Source: Choricystis sp. odSpoLacu1 (taxonomy: Eukaryota; Chlorophyta; Trebouxiophyceae). From it: DNA of 64,000 nt. Positions 19,428-30,780 of the stretch are shown in pieces. The notes under the pieces are model-generated. The model saw only the letters and a program-made list of their open reading frames with translations. It was not told the DNA's origin and did no database searches. Position 1 is the stretch's first letter. Each line of letters opens with the position of its first letter. Where the stretch lies: positions 620,001-684,000 of the forward strand of contig OY253656.1 of NCBI GenBank assembly GCA_958009055.1, given 5' to 3'. The position numbers were made by a program, and so were the translations under genes.

Positions 19428-22118
19428 ATGCCGCCCCCCACCATCCTTTCCACCCTGACCGCGTACGCCGCTGGCGCCGGAGCCGCATTCGGCGCCACGG
19501 GCGCGGCCGCCCTCGCCGCCGGCGCCACCCGCCGTGCACGCTTGCTCGCTCGCGCGGCGAGCCTCCACCCGTCGTCGCCTCGAGCCGCGCCCCCCTCCTC
19601 CTCGCGCGGCGGGCGGGCGGCGGCGGTGACGGTGGCGGCGGCTGTCGCAGCGGCAGCGCTGCACGCTGTGTCGGCGGTGCGGTCGGCGCGCGCTGGGTCC
19701 GACACCGTCGCCGCGTTCCACGCTGTCTTCACCGCCGGCTGGACCCTCGCCGCCGCCGTCGCCGCCCTGCAGGCACGGTCGGGGGACGTGCCCCGTCTGC
19801 GCCCCGTCGCCTGGCCGGGCGCCGCGGCGGCTGTGGTGGACGTGGGGGCGCGTGCCGTGGCGGCAGCAGTCTCGCCCGCCGCGGGCGGCCCCCCCCTCGA
19901 CGTCGCCCTCGCCACCCTGCGCGCCTGCCTCACGGTGCCGCTAGCCATCGTACAAGCCACCCGCCCATCCGACACCGCGGCCGACGTGGCCTGCAAGCGC
20001 GCCCTGCTGGCTGGGCCGGCGCCTGTCACCTCGGGCGCCGACGTCGAGGCTGGCGGCCCCTCCGCCCCGCGCCGCCCGCGCCGCGGCTACGCCGCCCTCC
20101 TCGCCACCGCGGCCGCCTTCATCTGGCCCACAGACGCGGTGGGCCAGATTCGAGCCACGACGTGTGTCGTGCTGATCGTGCTGTCGCGGGCAGTGAACAT
20201 TGCGGTGCCCGCGTCGTACCGCCTCCTGGTGAACGCCCTGGCCGACGCCGACGCGGGCTCCCACCCCCCCCCTGGCGCCGGCCCCCCCGTCCCCACCCCC
20301 CTAGCCACGCTCATGGTGCCCGCCGTCGTCGTCTACCTGGCCGTCTTCTACCTGCAAGGCGGCGCGGGCGGCGGCATGGGCCTCCTCAACAACGCGCGCT
20401 CCTTCCTGTGGGTCCCCGTCTCCCAAGCCGCCGCTGCCTCCATCTCGCTGGACGCTTTTGCTCACGTGCTGGACCTGGACCTCCGCTTCCACCTGCTGCG
20501 CAAGACGGGCGAGTTGACGCGGACGCTGGACAGGGGGACGTCTGCCGTCCAGACCCTCCTGTCGACCACCGTCTTCCAAGTGGGTCCCCAGCTCGTCGAC
20601 ATCGTGGCTGCCTCCATCTATGTCGCCACCGCGCTGCGCCCCAGCGTGGCGGCCATCATGTTTGTGACGCTGGCCTCGTATATTCCCATTACCATTGTTT
20701 TGACTGAGTGGCGGGGGAAGCACAGGAAAGAGATGATTGCCGCGGACAACGCCAAATCATCGCGCATGACGGATGCGCTGCTGAACTATGAGACGGTAAG
20801 AGATGGGAAATCGGAGAGAAAGAGAGAGGCGGAAGGAAAAAAGGGTGTGGACAAAAAAACCCGTCTATTTTCGCCACCAACCCCCCCCCCACCCCCCCCC
20901 ACGCAGATCAAGTACTACATCGCCGAAACCTATGAACGCAACCGCTACCGCGACGCCATCTCCGCCTACCAAGCGGTGGAATACAGGCTCATGGCGTCAT
21001 TGGCAGGATTGAATGTGATTCAATCCACCATCATTTTTGCGGGCACCGCTGCCGGCCTCTACGTCTGCGCCGTCGGCGTCGCAGCCGGCGACCTGCGCGT
21101 GGGGGACGCCGTGCTCTACCTGTCCCTCGTCGCGCAGCTGGCGGTGCCTCTCAACTGGTTTGGCACGTTTTACCGCACGATCCAACAACAAATGCTCGAT
21201 GTGGATTCGATGTTTGCCCTCCTCTCCAATGTGGCCACCGTGGCTGACGAGCCGGATGCGGGCCCGCTGCGCCTGACGGAGGGGCGGGTGACATTTAGGA
21301 ATGTCGTGTATGCGTGGGGACCGGAGTTGCCTCCCGTTTTGCGAAACGTTTCGATCGACGTCCCAGGCGGCACCTCCCTCGCCGTCGTCGGCCCCACCGG
21401 GTCGGGCAAGTCCACCCTGCTCCGCCTCGCCTTCCGCTTCGCCGACCCCGCGTCCGGGGCTGTGCTGGTGGATGGGCAGGACGTGCGGCGCGTGACTCAA
21501 CAGTCGCTGCGCCGCGCGATGGCGGTCGTCCCCCAAGACTCGGTGCTGTTCAACGACACCATCCGCGCCAACCTGGAGTTTGCGAGGCCGGGGGCATCGC
21601 AGGCCGACATCGAGGCGGCGGCGGAGGCGGCGTCCATGCATGCCGCGATCCTGGCGATGCCTGCGGGGTATGACACCGTCGTCGGAGAGCGCGGCCTCCG
21701 CCTGTCGGGCGGCGAAAAGCAGCGCGTCGCCCTGGCGCGCGCCATCCTGAAGAAGGCGCCCATACTGATGCTGGATGAGGCGACGTCTGCGCTGGACACG
21801 GGCACGGAGGCGATCGTACAGGGGTATCTGAGGCAGGGTGATGTGGATGGCCGCCGGCGCACGACGCTCATCGTCGCCCACCGCCTGTCCACCGTGGCCG
21901 ACTGCGACGCCACCGTGGTCATGCGGGGTGGTGAAGTCGTGGAGCGGGGCACGCACGCGTCGTTGGTGGCGGCGGGAGGGCTTTACGCGGATCTGTGGTC
22001 GAGGCAAGCGTCCGGCACCACGTTTGACGATGGCGTGGCCGTGGTGGAGGAGGTGGAAGGAGAGGCCGACGCTCCTGCTGCTGGCGCTGCGCCGGCCCGC
22101 CCGCAAGGGCACCCGTAG
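19428..22118 (+). CDS. Half-size ABC transporter, HMT1/ABCB6 type
   Basis: Two exons (19428-20795, 20907-22118) encode 859 residues. An extra N-terminal membrane domain of about 200 residues precedes the usual six-helix domain, the layout of ABCB6 and the heavy-metal tolerance factor HMT1. The ATPase has GPTGSGKST, LSGGEKQRVALARA, ILMLDEATSALD and an H-loop VAHRLST. Relatives export or sequester metal-thiol complexes or porphyrins at vacuolar or mitochondrial membranes; substrate and membrane cannot be set from sequence. The start lies about 300 bp from the divergent NELF-C/D start. Confidence 0.9.
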   Translation: MPPPTILSTLTAYAAGAGAAFGATGAAALAAGATRRARLLARAASLHPSSPRAAPPSSSRGGRAAAVTVAAAVAAAALHAVSAVRSARAGSDTVAAFHAVFTAGWTLAAAVAALQARSGDVPRLRPVAWPGAAAAVVDVGARAVAAAVSPAAGGPPLDVALATLRACLTVPLAIVQATRPSDTAADVACKRALLAGPAPVTSGADVEAGGPSAPRRPRRGYAALLATAAAFIWPTDAVGQIRATTCVVLIVLSRAVNIAVPASYRLLVNALADADAGSHPPPGAGPPVPTPLATLMVPAVVVYLAVFYLQGGAGGGMGLLNNARSFLWVPVSQAAAASISLDAFAHVLDLDLRFHLLRKTGELTRTLDRGTSAVQTLLSTTVFQVGPQLVDIVAASIYVATALRPSVAAIMFVTLASYIPITIVLTEWRGKHRKEMIAADNAKSSRMTDALLNYETVRDGKSERKREAEGKKGVDKKTRLFSPPTPPPPPPTQIKYYIAETYERNRYRDAISAYQAVEYRLMASLAGLNVIQSTIIFAGTAAGLYVCAVGVAAGDLRVGDAVLYLSLVAQLAVPLNWFGTFYRTIQQQMLDVDSMFALLSNVATVADEPDAGPLRLTEGRVTFRNVVYAWGPELPPVLRNVSIDVPGGTSLAVVGPTGSGKSTLLRLAFRFADPASGAVLVDGQDVRRVTQQSLRRAMAVVPQDSVLFNDTIRANLEFARPGASQADIEAAAEAASMHAAILAMPAGYDTVVGERGLRLSGGEKQRVALARAILKKAPILMLDEATSALDTGTEAIVQGYLRQGDVDGRRRTTLIVAHRLSTVADCDATVVMRGGEVVERGTHASLVAAGGLYADLWSRQASGTTFDDGVAVVEEVEGEADAPAAGAAPARPQGHP

Positions 22119-22226
22119 GGAGGGAGAGAGAGAGGAGGAAACGGCGTGTGCTTTGTTCAACTCCCCAAAAATGCAATCTTGTTTGTTTCATTTTTTGTCT
22201 ACAAAAACACACACACAACCCTTTCT

Positions 22227-23572
22227 TCACATAAACTCTTTGCTCACCATGGCCCTCACCTTCCTCACCCTGGCCACCGTGTCGGGCGGCAGCTGGGCCA
22301 CCACCGCGCGCGCGGCGGGCGACGCGGCGCGCGCGGCGGCTTTGTCGTACGCCTTGAGGACGGCGTCCATGGTGGCCATGAGCCGGGGTGGCGTGCTGTG
22401 GAAGGAAAGGGGGAGAAGGAAGGAAACGGTGAGTTTTTGTGTGCGTCGGTCGTCGCCACCCCTCTCTCCACCCACCCACCGCCCTTCCACCCAAACTCAC
22501 GTCGACAACCACACCGTGTCCTCCGTCTCCACGGCCGGCGCCTCCTGAAACGCTTGCGCCAGGGCGGACCGCACATCCACGTCACCCTGCAGCTTGAGGA
22601 TGTGTTTCAGAATGCGCATTTCCGGTGGCGCCTGCGCCGCAAACGAGGCTTGTGCTTTGCGCCACAGGTGCACCATCACCTCCTTGGCATCATCCCGCGT
22701 GTAGTCCGACTCCTTGGCCGCGGCGTAGGCTTTAGACATGGTCAGCAGGAGGGCGGGGTCGAGCTTGCCTTGGGAGGCAAGGGAATCAATTCGAGCCTCG
22801 GCCGCTGCGAGTGACTCTGACGACAGCAGCGAGTGCAGCTCCGCACCCGCCGCGGCGGCAGCTTCTGGTGTGACTCCATCAAACGCGGCCACCAGGGCGG
22901 CCAGCCTCGTGGTCGCATCCGCCAGCGTCTGGCGAGCTTTGACGGCTTCACGTGGCAGGCCCGCGACACGCGCGGCCGCGTGATCAAAAAACGCGGCCGG
23001 CATGTCGCCCCGCCGCGCGGCCACCAACGGCGGCCACTCTTCAGCCGGCGTCGCGATGAAGGCGGCCAGCGTGGTGTCGTACGCCTTGAGCTCGTCCGCC
23101 ACGACGCGCAGTTTGCGCGCCAGGCGGCGGGACGCGGCGCGCTGGGCGGGGTCGGTCTCCGCATCGGCGACCGCGTCGGCGCGGTCGAGCACACTGACGG
23201 AAAGAAAAAAAGGGTTGGCAAACCATCTCTCTGCTTCTGTCACCGTTTCTTCTCCCTCCTCCCTTGTACACAGACTCACCCAGCCCTCAGCTTGGGCCAC
23301 TCTACCGACGACGCAATCAGCGGCCGCCACTGCGACGGCGGCCGCTCCGCGAACACGGCCAGCAGCCTGTCCGCCGTGGCCGCCGCGTCCGCCTTGGCAG
23401 CCGCCTTCAGAGAGGGGGCGCCCGGGTCGGCGGCGGGGCCGCCGGCCGGGGTGCGCGGGTCGGCATGCGGGGGCGGCGGCGGGGTGCGCGGGACGGGGCG
23501 GTGGCGGGTGGGTGGGCGCCACCCTGGCGCAGGGAGGGCTGGGTGGGAGTGAGGTGGTGCGAGCCTGCGCAT
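22227..23572 (-). CDS. Plastid protein related to Arabidopsis At4g37920
   Basis: Three exons (23280-23572, 22501-23193, 22227-22395) encode 384 residues with all phases consistent. The first 50 residues are Arg/Pro-rich and suit a transit peptide. The rest is a long helical protein. The region YAAAKESDYTRDDAKEVMVH, PPEMRILKHILKL, VWLSTTPPRLMATMDAVL matches, by remembered pattern, the chloroplast protein At4g37920 of unknown function. No catalytic motif is visible. The GTGAGT donors and CAG acceptors are clean. The gene is convergent with the ABC transporter, 108 bp apart. Confidence 0.75.
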
Positions 23573-23787
23573 TTGGAGGGCGGAATGCGCGCGCGCGGCC
23601 CGGGGAAAAGGAGAGGAGAAAGAAAAGAAAGGGGATGTGTGTTGGACGCCAGCGCGCGTCGGCTTGTTTTTTCGTCAGGGCCTGCAGAAAGGAAAAACGT
23701 TGTGACAGGGAAAAAAGCTGGGAGCCGTGCACACACACACACACACACACACAGAGAAACACACAAAACACACTCAAACACTCTCTC

Positions 23788-26700
23788 CTACTCCGCCGTC
23801 GGCGTCGACCGCCGCGATCGCTTGCCCGGCGGCGGCGCGTCCGCGTCGCCATCAAACACGACAGTCTCCTCCTCCACCGCCTCCTCCTCACTGTCGTCGT
23901 CGTCATCCCCGGCCAGCGAGTCCTCCGCCAGGGACGCATTGACGCGCGCCCTGCGGGCGGGTCTCCCGGTGGCGGTCAGCAGGGGGGCGTCGTCCCCCGT
24001 TGCCTCGAGGCGCGCGAGCCCGACGCGCGCCTCTGGCGCAGCAAACGGGTTGGCCTGCAGCGCGGCCACGTGCTCCGCGTCCGCCACGCTGTACTGCAGG
24101 AAGGGAGGGGGGGGGTGGCGGTGGCGCGGCATCGGGCCAGGCCAGTTCGGCGTCCAGGCGGTCGAAGAGGGCGCGCTCGTCGGCCGACCGCGCGAGCAGC
24201 ACGTTGACCTTGCCGTGGCTCGGCACCTCGTTACTGGCCGCCGTCCGCCGCGCCGCGTCCGCCAGCAACGCTTCCAGCGTGTGCCGCCTGTCCTCGTTGG
24301 AGGTGCGTTTGTCGAAGCGCCCGGCATCCACCACTTCGGCCGCCACCGCGGTTTTGGCGGTCTGAATGGTCGACCGCACAATGGATTCGACCGTGTCCGC
24401 GTACCCGCCCCCCGCCCTCCCACCCGCGCCAGACGCGCCATCCGCACTCACAGCCTCCCACCCGGCATCCACCACCGCCTCAAGGTGCAGCACGCGCACA
24501 TCCTTGGTCTGGCCGATGCGGTGGGAGCGCGCGATGGCTTGCTCCTCGTTCTTGGGGTTGGGGTCAGGATCATAAATGATGACTGTGTCCGCCGTCTGCA
24601 GGTTGAGCCCGCGCCCCGCCGCCCGAATCGACAGCAGGAAGATGAAGGCGGCGGAGTCCGGCGCGTTGAAGGCTTTGATGGCGGCTTCGCGGTCTTCGAG
24701 GGGGGTGCCGCCATCGATGCGCAGGTAGCCCATGGGGGCGAGGGGGCCCCCGGGAGGCCCCACCACCCGCCCCTTCAGGTACACCTCCAGCAGGTCCAGC
24801 AGGCGCGTCATCGTTGAAAACAGGAGGACGCGGTGGCCGGCGGCGTGCAGTTTGACGAGGATGCGGTCGAGGGCGGCCAGCTTGCCGCACGCGCGGATCA
24901 GGTCATCCGCGGGCGGCCACCATTCAGCCGGGTACGACAGGGCGGGGTGGTTGCACAGCTTGCGCAGCTCCATGGCCTTGTTGTTGAGGGGAGCGTAGGC
25001 CCGGAACGCGCGCCCCGGTGGGCGCGGCGCGTCGGGGTCTAAGCGCAGCGTCCCCGTGGCCGCCACCCACCGGTACGCCGCCGCCTGACTGGGCGGCATG
25101 GCGCACTTGACGACGGCGGCGACTTTGGGGGGGAGGGAGCCCTCGACGTCGGCGACTTGGCGGCGCAGCATGAAGGGCTCCAGGATCTGGTGCAGGCGGT
25201 TGATGACGACGACGCGCCGCTCCAGGGCGTACGAGTCGTCGCCGCCGTCGCCGCCGCCCAGCGAGTCCACAAACCAGGCCGCGAACTCGGCCTTGTTGTC
25301 GAAGACATCGGGGAGGAGCAGGTTGAGCAATGACCACAGCTCGCGCAGCTCGTTCTGCAGGGGGGTGCCAGTGAGCAGCAACCGCCGAGCACAGTTGAAC
25401 GTGCCCAGGTCGCGCGCCAGCTTGGACTGGCGGTCCTTCATGCGCTGCGCTTCATCGATGACGCAGTACTTCCAGGCAATCTTGGACAGGCGGGACCGGT
25501 CGCGCATGATAAACTCGTACGTCGTCACCAGAATGTTAAACTGTTCCCGTTTAACCACGTCGGTGAACAACGTCGCCCTCTCCTCCCGGCGACCCACGTA
25601 GTACACGACGCGGGCGGAGGGGAGCCAGGTGGCCAGTTCGGAGCGCCAGTTGACGAGGACGGCGTTGGGGACGATGACCAGGTGGGGGCCGTAGTTGCCC
25701 TTGGCCTCCATCAGGTAGGCGAAGAGGGCCATGACTTGGACCGTTTTGCCGAGGCCCATCTGCGGGTGGAGTAAGGGGTGGGGTGGGTGTGGGGCGGAGT
25801 TTGGAGCGAAAAAGCAAGACCACTTTTAACCCCCCCCTTTTAACTCCCTCACCTCGTCCGCCAAAATGCCGTTCAGCCGGTTGTTGTACAGGCTGACCAT
25901 CCACTGCAGCCCCACCATCTGGTACTCGCGCAGGGCGCCCCCCGCGGGGGGCGTCAGGAGGGAGGGTTGGGCCGACACGCGCTCGCCGACCGAGTGGGCG
26001 AGAGCGTGGTAAGACGCCATGACGCCTCCTCCACCCCCGCCGGCTGCTCCAGTGGCAGCGGTGGTGTTGCCGTTGGCGTCGACACCGCCACCCCCACCAC
26101 CCGCCGCGTCCACCACGTCGTCCGTGGCGCGGTCGGCCGCCGCGCGCGCGGCGGCCGCGCCCGCGGCCGCGACGTCGGCGCCGTCCAGCCCGCGAGCGCG
26201 CGCGGCGGCCTCGGCCGACGCCCTCGCCTCCGCGGCCTCCGCCTCCAGGCGCACGCGCGCGATCTTGGCGGTCAGTTTGACCAGGTACTCGTCGGTTTCA
26301 TTGAGGAAGGAGTCGAGGGCGGCGTAGCGCTCGTCATCGGTTGCGGCGGCGGTGGTGGTGGCACCCGCGCCACCCCCTGCCCCACCCTTCTTGCGCAGCA
26401 GCGCCTGGTACTTGGCCCAGTCGTTGGCCTGCAGCGCCGCCATGCGGGCGTCCCGGTCGGCGTCCGGGCCGGCCGCGCCGCGCAGGGCGCGGTCCAGGGC
26501 GCGCAGTGCACCGCGCCCGCGCGCAGTGCGCGCGTCGCGCACCGCGGCCGCCCTCTCCGCCGCCCCCGCCCGAAACGCTTTGGCAGACGCCGCCCACTCG
26601 GCTGCCCGGTCGGCGCGGGACCGCTCGCGGGCGCGGTAGGAGGACCTCACCGCGTCGTCCGCGTCGCGCGCGGCTCTGCGCGCGGACCGGTCGGGGAGAC

Positions 26701-27764
26701 CCGCCAACTCCGCCCCCGCCGCGTCGGCGGCGGCGCGCAGGGACGCTTGCAGGGTGGTGAGGGCGGGAGACAGGGACAGCAGGCGGGTGCGGGCGGCGAC
26801 GATGGCGGGGCGGTCGCGGGCGAGGCGCTGGAGAGAGAGGGAAAAGGGGGGGTGGGTGAAAAGGGGAGCAAACGGACGCAGACACAAAAACCTTGCCCCC
26901 GCTCTTCCCTCCCTCTCCCACACCAAAAACTCACCGCCGCCTCCAGCTCGGCCTCCGCCTCCGCCCGCGCCTCCCTTTTCGCCCGCTCCAGGGCGGGCTG
27001 CAGGGCGGACGCCAGCACGCGCGCCGCCACAGCGGGCGCCCCGCCGCCCGAGCCCCCCAGCCGGCCGCGCGGCAGGGCGCCCGGGGGGGCGGGAGCGGGG
27101 GGGGGCACCCCGTGCGATGCGGCCACGTAGTCGGGGTCGGTGGCGCCGTGGTAGAGGGGGCCGTCGCGGCGTTTGACGGGCGGGTGGTGGGGGTGGTGGG
27201 GGTGGGGCGCCGACGTCGACGGCGGCGCCCCCGCCGCCGCCGGCAGCACGGGGCGGGCCACTGCGCGGGGCACCAGGTCGGGCGGCGACACCGCGGCCAG
27301 CAGGTCGGGCGGCAGGGGCTGGTTTTTCTGTGGGGTGGGGGTGGGGGTGGGGGTGGGGGGCCGTCAAAAACAGAGGGGGCGTTTTTCCGTCGCTGCCTCG
27401 CGCTTCCGCCCCCGCAACCCCACACTGCACATCCACGTCTCAGAGTCCACCACACACACACACAGACACCGTGGATCAACGGCGCGACCTGTCCCCACAC
27501 AGACAACCAGCCCCCACCCTTTTTTCCTCTCCCTCGCACCTTGAACGATCTGTACACCATGATCTGGTTGCGCAGCACGTTGAGCTGCATGGGCGTGAAC
27601 CCCAGCGTCAGTTCGGGTGCCCACCCGGCCCGCGGGCGGCGGGGCGCGTGCGGCGGCGGCGGCAGGGTGGGTGCGTGAGCACCGCCGTTGGCGGTGCCGG
27701 TGGCCGGCGCGGCGGCGGCCGGGTCAGCGCCGCCATGCCTCTGTGGTGCGCCATTGGCCTCCAT
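23788..27764 (-). CDS. BRM: BRM-type SNF2 chromatin-remodelling ATPase
   Basis: Four exons (27540-27764, 26935-27327, 25853-26827, 23788-25759) encode about 1,187 residues. BRM is the motor of SWI/SNF complexes. Seen in order: a QLQ domain near residue 55 ([18 protein letters not shown]), an Ala/Arg-rich helical HSA-like region, and the ATPase: [10 protein letters not shown] joined by splicing to [35 protein letters not shown], and [16 protein letters not shown]. The tail is acidic and then basic, with no bromodomain, unlike most BRM proteins. The frame slips at the C9 run near 24107-24115; dropping one base restores it. Some junctions may be off by one base. Confidence 0.9.
27331..27360. repeat. 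G5T repeat in a BRM intron (G-quadruplex potential)
   Basis: Four to five copies of a GGGGGT unit lie in the first BRM intron, directly upstream of its 3' splice site. The sense strand is C-rich and forms the pyrimidine tract, while the other strand could fold into a G-quadruplex. Confidence 0.7.
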
Positions 27765-28060
27765 CTTGGCGGGCGCGAGGGGGGGAGGGCGGCGTGTGGG
27801 CTGCGGGAGAGGGCGCCGCCCGGTCGGCTGGGGGGGCCTGGGGTGTGCCACACACCCAGCGCTCCAGCAGTCGCCCAGCGGCGTGGGCCAGCGATGGGGC
27901 GCGCGAGAGAGGGGGGGGGGGGGGGCGCCCTGTTTTGTTCTATAGCTCACAGAGAGAAAAAATGGCAGCGCCGCTCTTCACTCTCGAGCGAAGAGTGAGC
28001 GAGCGAGCGTGAGCGAGCGAGAGAGAAAACACACCGAGAGCGCGTCTCGACCTTCCCTCG

Positions 28061-28720
28061 ATGCCTCGCGGCCGGGCGCGCGCCCGCGCCGCCCCGCCGT
28101 CCCCACATACGCCATCACCCTCACCCCCACCTGGCGAAGCAGAAGCCTTGCGCACCTCTACCACCAAACGGCGGCGCGTCGCGCCCGCTCCCACCCTGCG
28201 CCTCCACCTCCCCCCTGGCGCCGACCCCCGCCTGCCCGCCCCGGGGTGGCACCCGCCTCCCTCCCCCGCCTCCTTGATCGAGGAGGCGCTGTACACGGAT
28301 CCCTGGAAACTGCTCGTCGCCTGCGTCCTCCTAAACAAGGCCACTGCGCGGTCCGTGCGGCGTGCACTAGCGTCCGTGTTTGCTGTCGTGCCGACTCCCG
28401 ACGCGGCAGCCGCCGCCGATCCAAACACTCTGGCCACCGTGCTGCGCCCGCTGGGGCTGCAGCGGCGGCGGGCATCCGCACTGGTGGCTCTCGGGCGCGC
28501 TTTTGCACGCGGCGACTGGAGCGATCCCGCATCCCTGCCCGGCGTCGGCCCCTACGCGGCCGCCGCGTACTGGATCTTTTGCGCGGGCCAGTGGCGCGCG
28601 TTCGCGGGGAGCGAGGGAGGCGTGCCACCCCAGGACAAAGACTTGGCTGGTTACGTTGCGTTCCTGGAGGCGACGGGCGGCGCGGGGGCTGGGTTTGAGA
28701 GGGAGGCGATAGAGTGTTAG
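28061..28720 (+). CDS. MBD4-like HhH-GPD DNA glycosylase
   Basis: An intronless gene of 219 residues. MBD4-type glycosylases remove thymine or uracil from G:T and G:U mismatches. A basic, Pro-rich N-terminus (1-75) leads into the catalytic domain: DPWKLLVACVLLNKATARS, LRPLGLQRRRASAL, the helix-hairpin-helix LPGVGPYAAAAYWIFC, and PPQDKDL with the likely catalytic Asp (residue 192) in the MBD4-specific arrangement. There is no methyl-CpG-binding domain, as in plant MBD4L proteins. The basic N-terminus may carry a nuclear localisation signal (TTKRRRVAP). Confidence 0.85.
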   Translation: MPRGRARARAAPPSPHTPSPSPPPGEAEALRTSTTKRRRVAPAPTLRLHLPPGADPRLPAPGWHPPPSPASLIEEALYTDPWKLLVACVLLNKATARSVRRALASVFAVVPTPDAAAAADPNTLATVLRPLGLQRRRASALVALGRAFARGDWSDPASLPGVGPYAAAAYWIFCAGQWRAFAGSEGGVPPQDKDLAGYVAFLEATGGAGAGFEREAIEC

Positions 28721-28789
28721 GAGAAGAGTTTTTTTTTTCTGCGTCTGATTGTTTAAAAACGCATGAAAACCGAAAACAGAAAAAACAAA

Positions 28790-29773
28790 CTAACCACCTG
28801 CCCTCACGCCCGCCGCCACCCCGCGTGCGGCTCGTGCCACGACATTACCCCCCGTAAACAAGTGCAGCAACAGTTCAGACGCGGCGTCAGCGTTCGCGCC
28901 CCCAGCCGCCACCGCGCGCACCGCCACGGTCGCCGCGCCCCTTGCAAACATGCCACCATCGCCGGCCGCAGCCGCTGCGACCGCCACCAAAGGGGGCGGC
29001 AGGCGCAGTAGGATAGAGCCAGGCGTGGACGGCAGGTCGATGGTGGTGGCAGGAAACGGGGGTGGCAGCGTGTCGCCACCCCCGCTCACCCCCGCTCGCG
29101 CCGCAGCGGCCATTGCCGGCCACGCCGGCGCCGCCACGGCCAGCAAGCGGGCTTCGGCAGCCCAGGTGGCGATTTCGTCCTCTGCCCCATCCGCTGGCCA
29201 TGCTGGCAACGCTCCAGCGGCGGCCAGCAGGCTCGCCCCCGCGCCGCGCGCGAGGGTTGGCGCGCCACACAGGTGTGCGAGCGTCGTGGCGGCGGCAGCC
29301 TGTCGCCCGGCGACAGACGCAGCCACCTCGTGCACCGCGTCCAGGGCGGATGGACCCGTGCCCACGCCTGCCAGAGCGGCGCGTGCAGCGTGTGCGTTCG
29401 CACCTGCCGCGTCGCCCGCCGCGCGCGCGGCGTCCGTGGCCGCGCTCGCAGCCTGGCGCTCTCGGTCAAGTCGGTCAACCGCATCGGTTGGCAGCTGTGG
29501 CGGTGCCTCCCCAGCCAGCCTGCCTGCGAGCGCGTCTAACAGAGCACCGCCAGGGTCGTCCGCCAGCGCCCTCGCGTCGCCCGCGCCGCGCGGCAGGGCG
29601 GCCAACGCTTCAGTCCCCGCCGCCCGCCCCAGGGATGGAACCGCGGCTGCCGCCCACGCCAGGGCGGGCGGTACGGCGGCGGGGGGCCAGGCGGCGGCCG
29701 GGGAGGAGGCGAGGCGCAGCAGGTCGGCGTAGACGTGGGGGGGGCGCGGGGCCGGGGGCGGCGGGGCTGACAT
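28790..29773 (-). CDS. Unknown Ala-rich protein
   Basis: An intronless gene of 327 residues, start MSAPPPPAPRPPHVYADLLR, in a region with no better frame. About a third of residues are Ala. It looks helical throughout, with a short Glu/Arg segment near residue 115 (TDAVDRLDRERQAA) and a beta-like segment near 265 (TIDLPSTPGSILLRLPPPL). I recognise no domain, membrane helix or signal peptide. It is convergent with the MBD4-like gene (69 bp) and divergent from the pyrophosphatase-like gene (194 bp). Confidence 0.55.
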   Translation of the reverse strand: MSAPPPPAPRPPHVYADLLRLASSPAAAWPPAAVPPALAWAAAAVPSLGRAAGTEALAALPRGAGDARALADDPGGALLDALAGRLAGEAPPQLPTDAVDRLDRERQAASAATDAARAAGDAAGANAHAARAALAGVGTGPSALDAVHEVAASVAGRQAAAATTLAHLCGAPTLARGAGASLLAAAGALPAWPADGAEDEIATWAAEARLLAVAAPAWPAMAAAARAGVSGGGDTLPPPFPATTIDLPSTPGSILLRLPPPLVAVAAAAAGDGGMFARGAATVAVRAVAAGGANADAASELLLHLFTGGNVVARAARGVAAGVRAGG

Positions 29774-29967
29774 GTGTGTGTGGGATAGAGTGGTGTGTGT
29801 GTGCGTTGTTTGTGCCGCAGTGGCCTGCGCGTGTGCGGGGCGCCAGTCGCCGCACCGCGAGATGGGCACAGAGCGAAGAGTGTCGATGGACACGGCCGCA
29901 ACGCTCGCACAACCTTTCGTTCGTTTTGTCCTCGCTCCCGCTCGCTCCGCGCCCCCCTCACACTTCA

Positions 29968-30749
29968 ATGTCCGACGACGCCGCCTCCGACGCGCCCAGA
30001 GAAATCGGCCACCCGTGGCACGACCTGGACCCGGGGCCCGACTACCCGAACAGTGAGCTTTGGGAAGGAAGGAAAAGGGGTGGAAGCGGGGGGGGACGGT
30101 GTGTGTTTGTGGCCTCCGACGCCACGCACGCACCCCCTCCGCCGCCAATTGAGGGGCAGGCACACACTGCAGACCGAACGGAGGGCGTCCGAGGTGGTGC
30201 CACCGCCGCGCGCGCCCCGGTTCCCTCCGCGCGCCCGCGCGCTCCTCTCTTCTTCTCGCCCCCCGCGACGGCTGCCGCCCCAATTGCTCACCCCTGGTCC
30301 CTCCCTCCCCTCCCCTCTCCCCCCCAATCCACCACCAGTCTTCCACGCCGTCATCGAGGTGCCGCGCGGGTCCAAGGTGAAGTACCGCCTGGATCCTGCG
30401 ACCGGCCTCATCGCGGTCGCCAACGTGCTCGGCACATCGGTCGTCTACCCCCACAACTATGGTGAGCTGGATGGGAGGGAGGCAGGGCGGGTGCAATGTG
30501 GGCAACGCCGCTGCTGATGCGGGGGTGGGGGAGGCAGTCGTTCCACCGCCCTTCAACGCCTTTTTGTTCGCGCACTCACCCGCACCCACCCTCCCCATCC
30601 TCCTCAGGCTTCGTCCCCCAAACCATGGACGAAGACGGCGCCGCCCTGGACGTCCTCGTCATCATGTCGGAGAAGGTGCACCCCTTCTCCTTTCTGCGCG
30701 CCAAACCGATCGGCGTCGTGCGCATGACGGAGAACAACAGGCCCGACTC

Positions 30750-30780
<31 letters not shown>

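Noticed and set aside
24106..24130. An intron to explain the BRM frame change
   Set aside because: A good acceptor is present, but the preceding sequence matches BRM and contains no GT donor after it, so a base-count error is likelier.
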